Shown one piece after another: positions 62,790 to 64,000 of a stretch of DNA of 64,000 nucleotides. This stretch comes from Sedimentibacter hydroxybenzoicus DSM 7310 (lineage in GTDB: Bacteria > Bacillota > Clostridia > Tissierellales > Sedimentibacteraceae), in contig NZ_JACBNQ010000007.1 of assembly GCF_013403245.1 (NCBI RefSeq), positions 62,001 through 126,000 of the forward strand. Reading direction: 5' to 3'. The first letter of the stretch is position 1. Each line of letters starts with the position of its first letter. The position numbers and the translations under genes were made by a program. The notes under the pieces are model-generated. The model was given only the letters and a program-made list of their open reading frames with translations. It was not told the origin of the DNA and searched no databases.

Positions 62790-64000
62790 ATGAAACAGCT
62801 TAGAAAAATAGGATTTCTTCTGCTTATGGCAGCAATATTCTTCACAGGTCCTGTGTATGCAGCAGGAGTATATATAAGCGAAAGCATTAACGGAATAAAT
62901 ATCAATCATGTGGATATAAAAATTGAGAACAATATAAAGCCTTTGGTTCTTAATGCAGGCAATCAGATGAACACAACAGATTCACTGGCAAATATGGCTA
63001 AAAATGCAGGGGCCTTTGCAGCAATAAATGGAACATATTTTGAAGCGTACGGCGGAACACCCGTTCCGTGGGGAACCTTGATTAAAAACAATAAAGTACT
63101 TCATATAAGCAATGGAGGCTCCGTTGTTGGAATAACATCCGAAGGCAGGCTCATAGTGGACAGACTTTCCTTTGAGTTTGAAGGATATGTAAATGGTGTA
63201 TACCGGGCTATCCCATGGAGGATAAACCATCATAGTCCCGAAGCGGAAGCAATAACAATTTTTACTCCCGAATACGGAACCACAGTAAATATGTCGGATG
63301 GAGCAAAGGCAGTGGTTGTTACAAATGGAAAGGTTACAGACATAGTGACCTGGGATTTTAACATTCCGGACGATGGCTTTGCAATTTTGTACAACTCCTC
63401 GTCTTCATATCTTGTTGATGAGCGTTATAAAATAAATGACGAGGTATATTACAAGGTGAAAATCAATACTACATTTACGAACCCGGAGGATTGGAATGAT
63501 ATAGTATGCGGATTGGGAGCGGGTCCCAGCCTGATAATAAACGGTGTGATAACGGCTGACGGACCGGCGGAAGGATTTGCTGATGCGAAAATAAATATAA
63601 ACAGTGCAGGAAGGTCGTTCATAGGAGCAAAAGCAGACGGAACCATAATAATCGGCAATATGGGTTCCGCAACAATAGCAAATGCTGCGGAGGCATGCAG
63701 AAGTATGGGACTCGTGAACGCAATGTGCCTTGACGGAGGCGGTTCCATAGCATTGTACTATCCTTCATACAATGTAAATATGTCCGGCAGAAAAATAAAT
63801 AACGCTCTGGCATTTATAGAAGAAAAGGAAGAATTAATAACGGCAGCACCAACATCATCTCCCGTTATAATAGACGGAAAAACAGTAACGCTTGATGTTT
63901 ACAATATTAACAACAATAACTATTTTAAGTTAAGGGATATTGCGATGCTTCTTAACAACAGTAAAAAGCAGTTTGGCGTTGAATGGGATGCAAGTAAAAA
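62790..64000 (+). CDS. phosphodiester glycosidase (NAGPA-domain) exported protein, 3' end outside window
   Basis: The first 403 codons of an exported protein. Signal peptide (KQLRKIGFLLLMAAIFFTGPVYA, cut near residue 24), then a phosphodiester glycosidase (NAGPA) domain to about residue 340 (AAINGTYFEAYGGTPVPWG, AGPSLIINGVITADGP, NAMCLDGGGSIALYYP), and the start of a copper-amine-oxidase-N-like stalk (VTLDVYNINNNNYFKLRDIA, MLLNNS). Such proteins act on cell-surface glycans or teichoic acids. GGAGGT precedes ATG 62790. The gene runs past the right edge. Confidence 0.88.
   Translation, partial: MKQLRKIGFLLLMAAIFFTGPVYAAGVYISESINGININHVDIKIENNIKPLVLNAGNQMNTTDSLANMAKNAGAFAAINGTYFEAYGGTPVPWGTLIKNNKVLHISNGGSVVGITSEGRLIVDRLSFEFEGYVNGVYRAIPWRINHHSPEAEAITIFTPEYGTTVNMSDGAKAVVVTNGKVTDIVTWDFNIPDDGFAILYNSSSSYLVDERYKINDEVYYKVKINTTFTNPEDWNDIVCGLGAGPSLIINGVITADGPAEGFADAKININSAGRSFIGAKADGTIIIGNMGSATIANAAEACRSMGLVNAMCLDGGGSIALYYPSYNVNMSGRKINNALAFIEEKEELITAAPTSSPVIIDGKTVTLDVYNINNNNYFKLRDIAMLLNNSKKQFGVEWDASK

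Noticed and set aside
62982-63813. Minus-strand frames over the right end
   Set aside because: They mirror the phosphodiester glycosidase gene, which has a signal peptide and clear domains.

Overview
The window is low-GC, gene-dense DNA from an anaerobic, endospore-forming Firmicute of the Clostridia/Tissierellia type. Spore genes are present (spoIVA, a Tlp-type and a short alpha/beta-type acid-soluble spore protein), as are ferredoxin-linked and tungsten-type enzymes, RemA, SepF, an agr quorum-sensing locus and a classic Firmicute housekeeping order (lspA-rluD-pyrR; yicC-remA-gmk-rpoZ-priA-def-fmt). The species cannot be named from sequence alone. No rRNA, tRNA or CRISPR array was recognised.

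Layout. 1-6.5 kb: the 5' part of an M3 oligopeptidase on the minus strand, then DUF512 radical-SAM protein, der, plsY, gpsA, a pirin and a CsaA-type protein. 6.5-15.6 kb: a BlaI/M56 regulatory pair with a small exported protein, an EFR1-type flavodoxin-ferredoxin, Nudix, methyltransferase, iron alcohol dehydrogenase, two tiny membrane proteins, and an ECF sigma/anti-sigma/lipoprotein unit with its own ECF-type promoter. 15.66-16.96 kb: a complete IS1595-like non-autonomous element (22/24 inverted repeats, perfect 8-bp target duplication) carrying a GNAT gene in place of the transposase catalytic domain. 17-22.5 kb: small accessory genes. 22.5-31.7 kb: tlp, spoIVA (apparently started at AUU), and a cell-division/lipoprotein-processing cluster (HlyD-like, yggS, sepF, yggT, ylmH, lspA, rluD, pyrR), a MATE pump and a short spore protein. 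31.9-37.3 kb: an agr quorum-sensing locus (agrA, agrC convergent with agrB, agrD) with tandem regulator-like boxes, followed by a subtilisin and a secreted protein with a long hydrophobic segment. 37.3-40.4 kb: decayed DNA with mutS-like and flippase-like remnants. 40.4-48.9 kb: rqcH and the yicC-fmt housekeeping block. 48.9-59.7 kb: a sigma-54 activator with an in-frame stop in its DNA-binding domain, a near-consensus sigma-54 promoter, and a large oxidation operon. 59.7-60.1 kb: a type I toxin-antitoxin pair. 60.1-64 kb: secreted hydrolases, the last running off the window.

The most interesting system is 50.9-59.7 kb: a mu-crystallin/ornithine-cyclodeaminase-like protein, a sodium:solute symporter, an HcnABC-like multi-subunit amine or amino-acid dehydrogenase (2Fe-2S, FAD, BFD-like and DAO subunits plus a ferredoxin), a four-cluster ferredoxin, a tungsten aldehyde:ferredoxin oxidoreductase and a MoaD-like sulfur carrier. 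Read together they suggest uptake of an amine-type substrate, oxidation to an aldehyde through an imine, and oxidation of the aldehyde to the acid with ferredoxin reduction. The substrate is unknown.

Gene-free stretches over 300 bases: 678-992 (dispersed repeat, promoter), 8398-8837 (Rhs-like remnant, promoter and leader), 24195-24596 (terminator, dispersed repeat, promoter), 34713-35125 (agr boxes, an 8-codon reading frame, a broken signal-peptide-like sequence), 42474-42888 (two dispersed repeats), 50647-50959 (palindrome, sigma-54 promoter), 59687-60270 (toxin-antitoxin pair, promoter).
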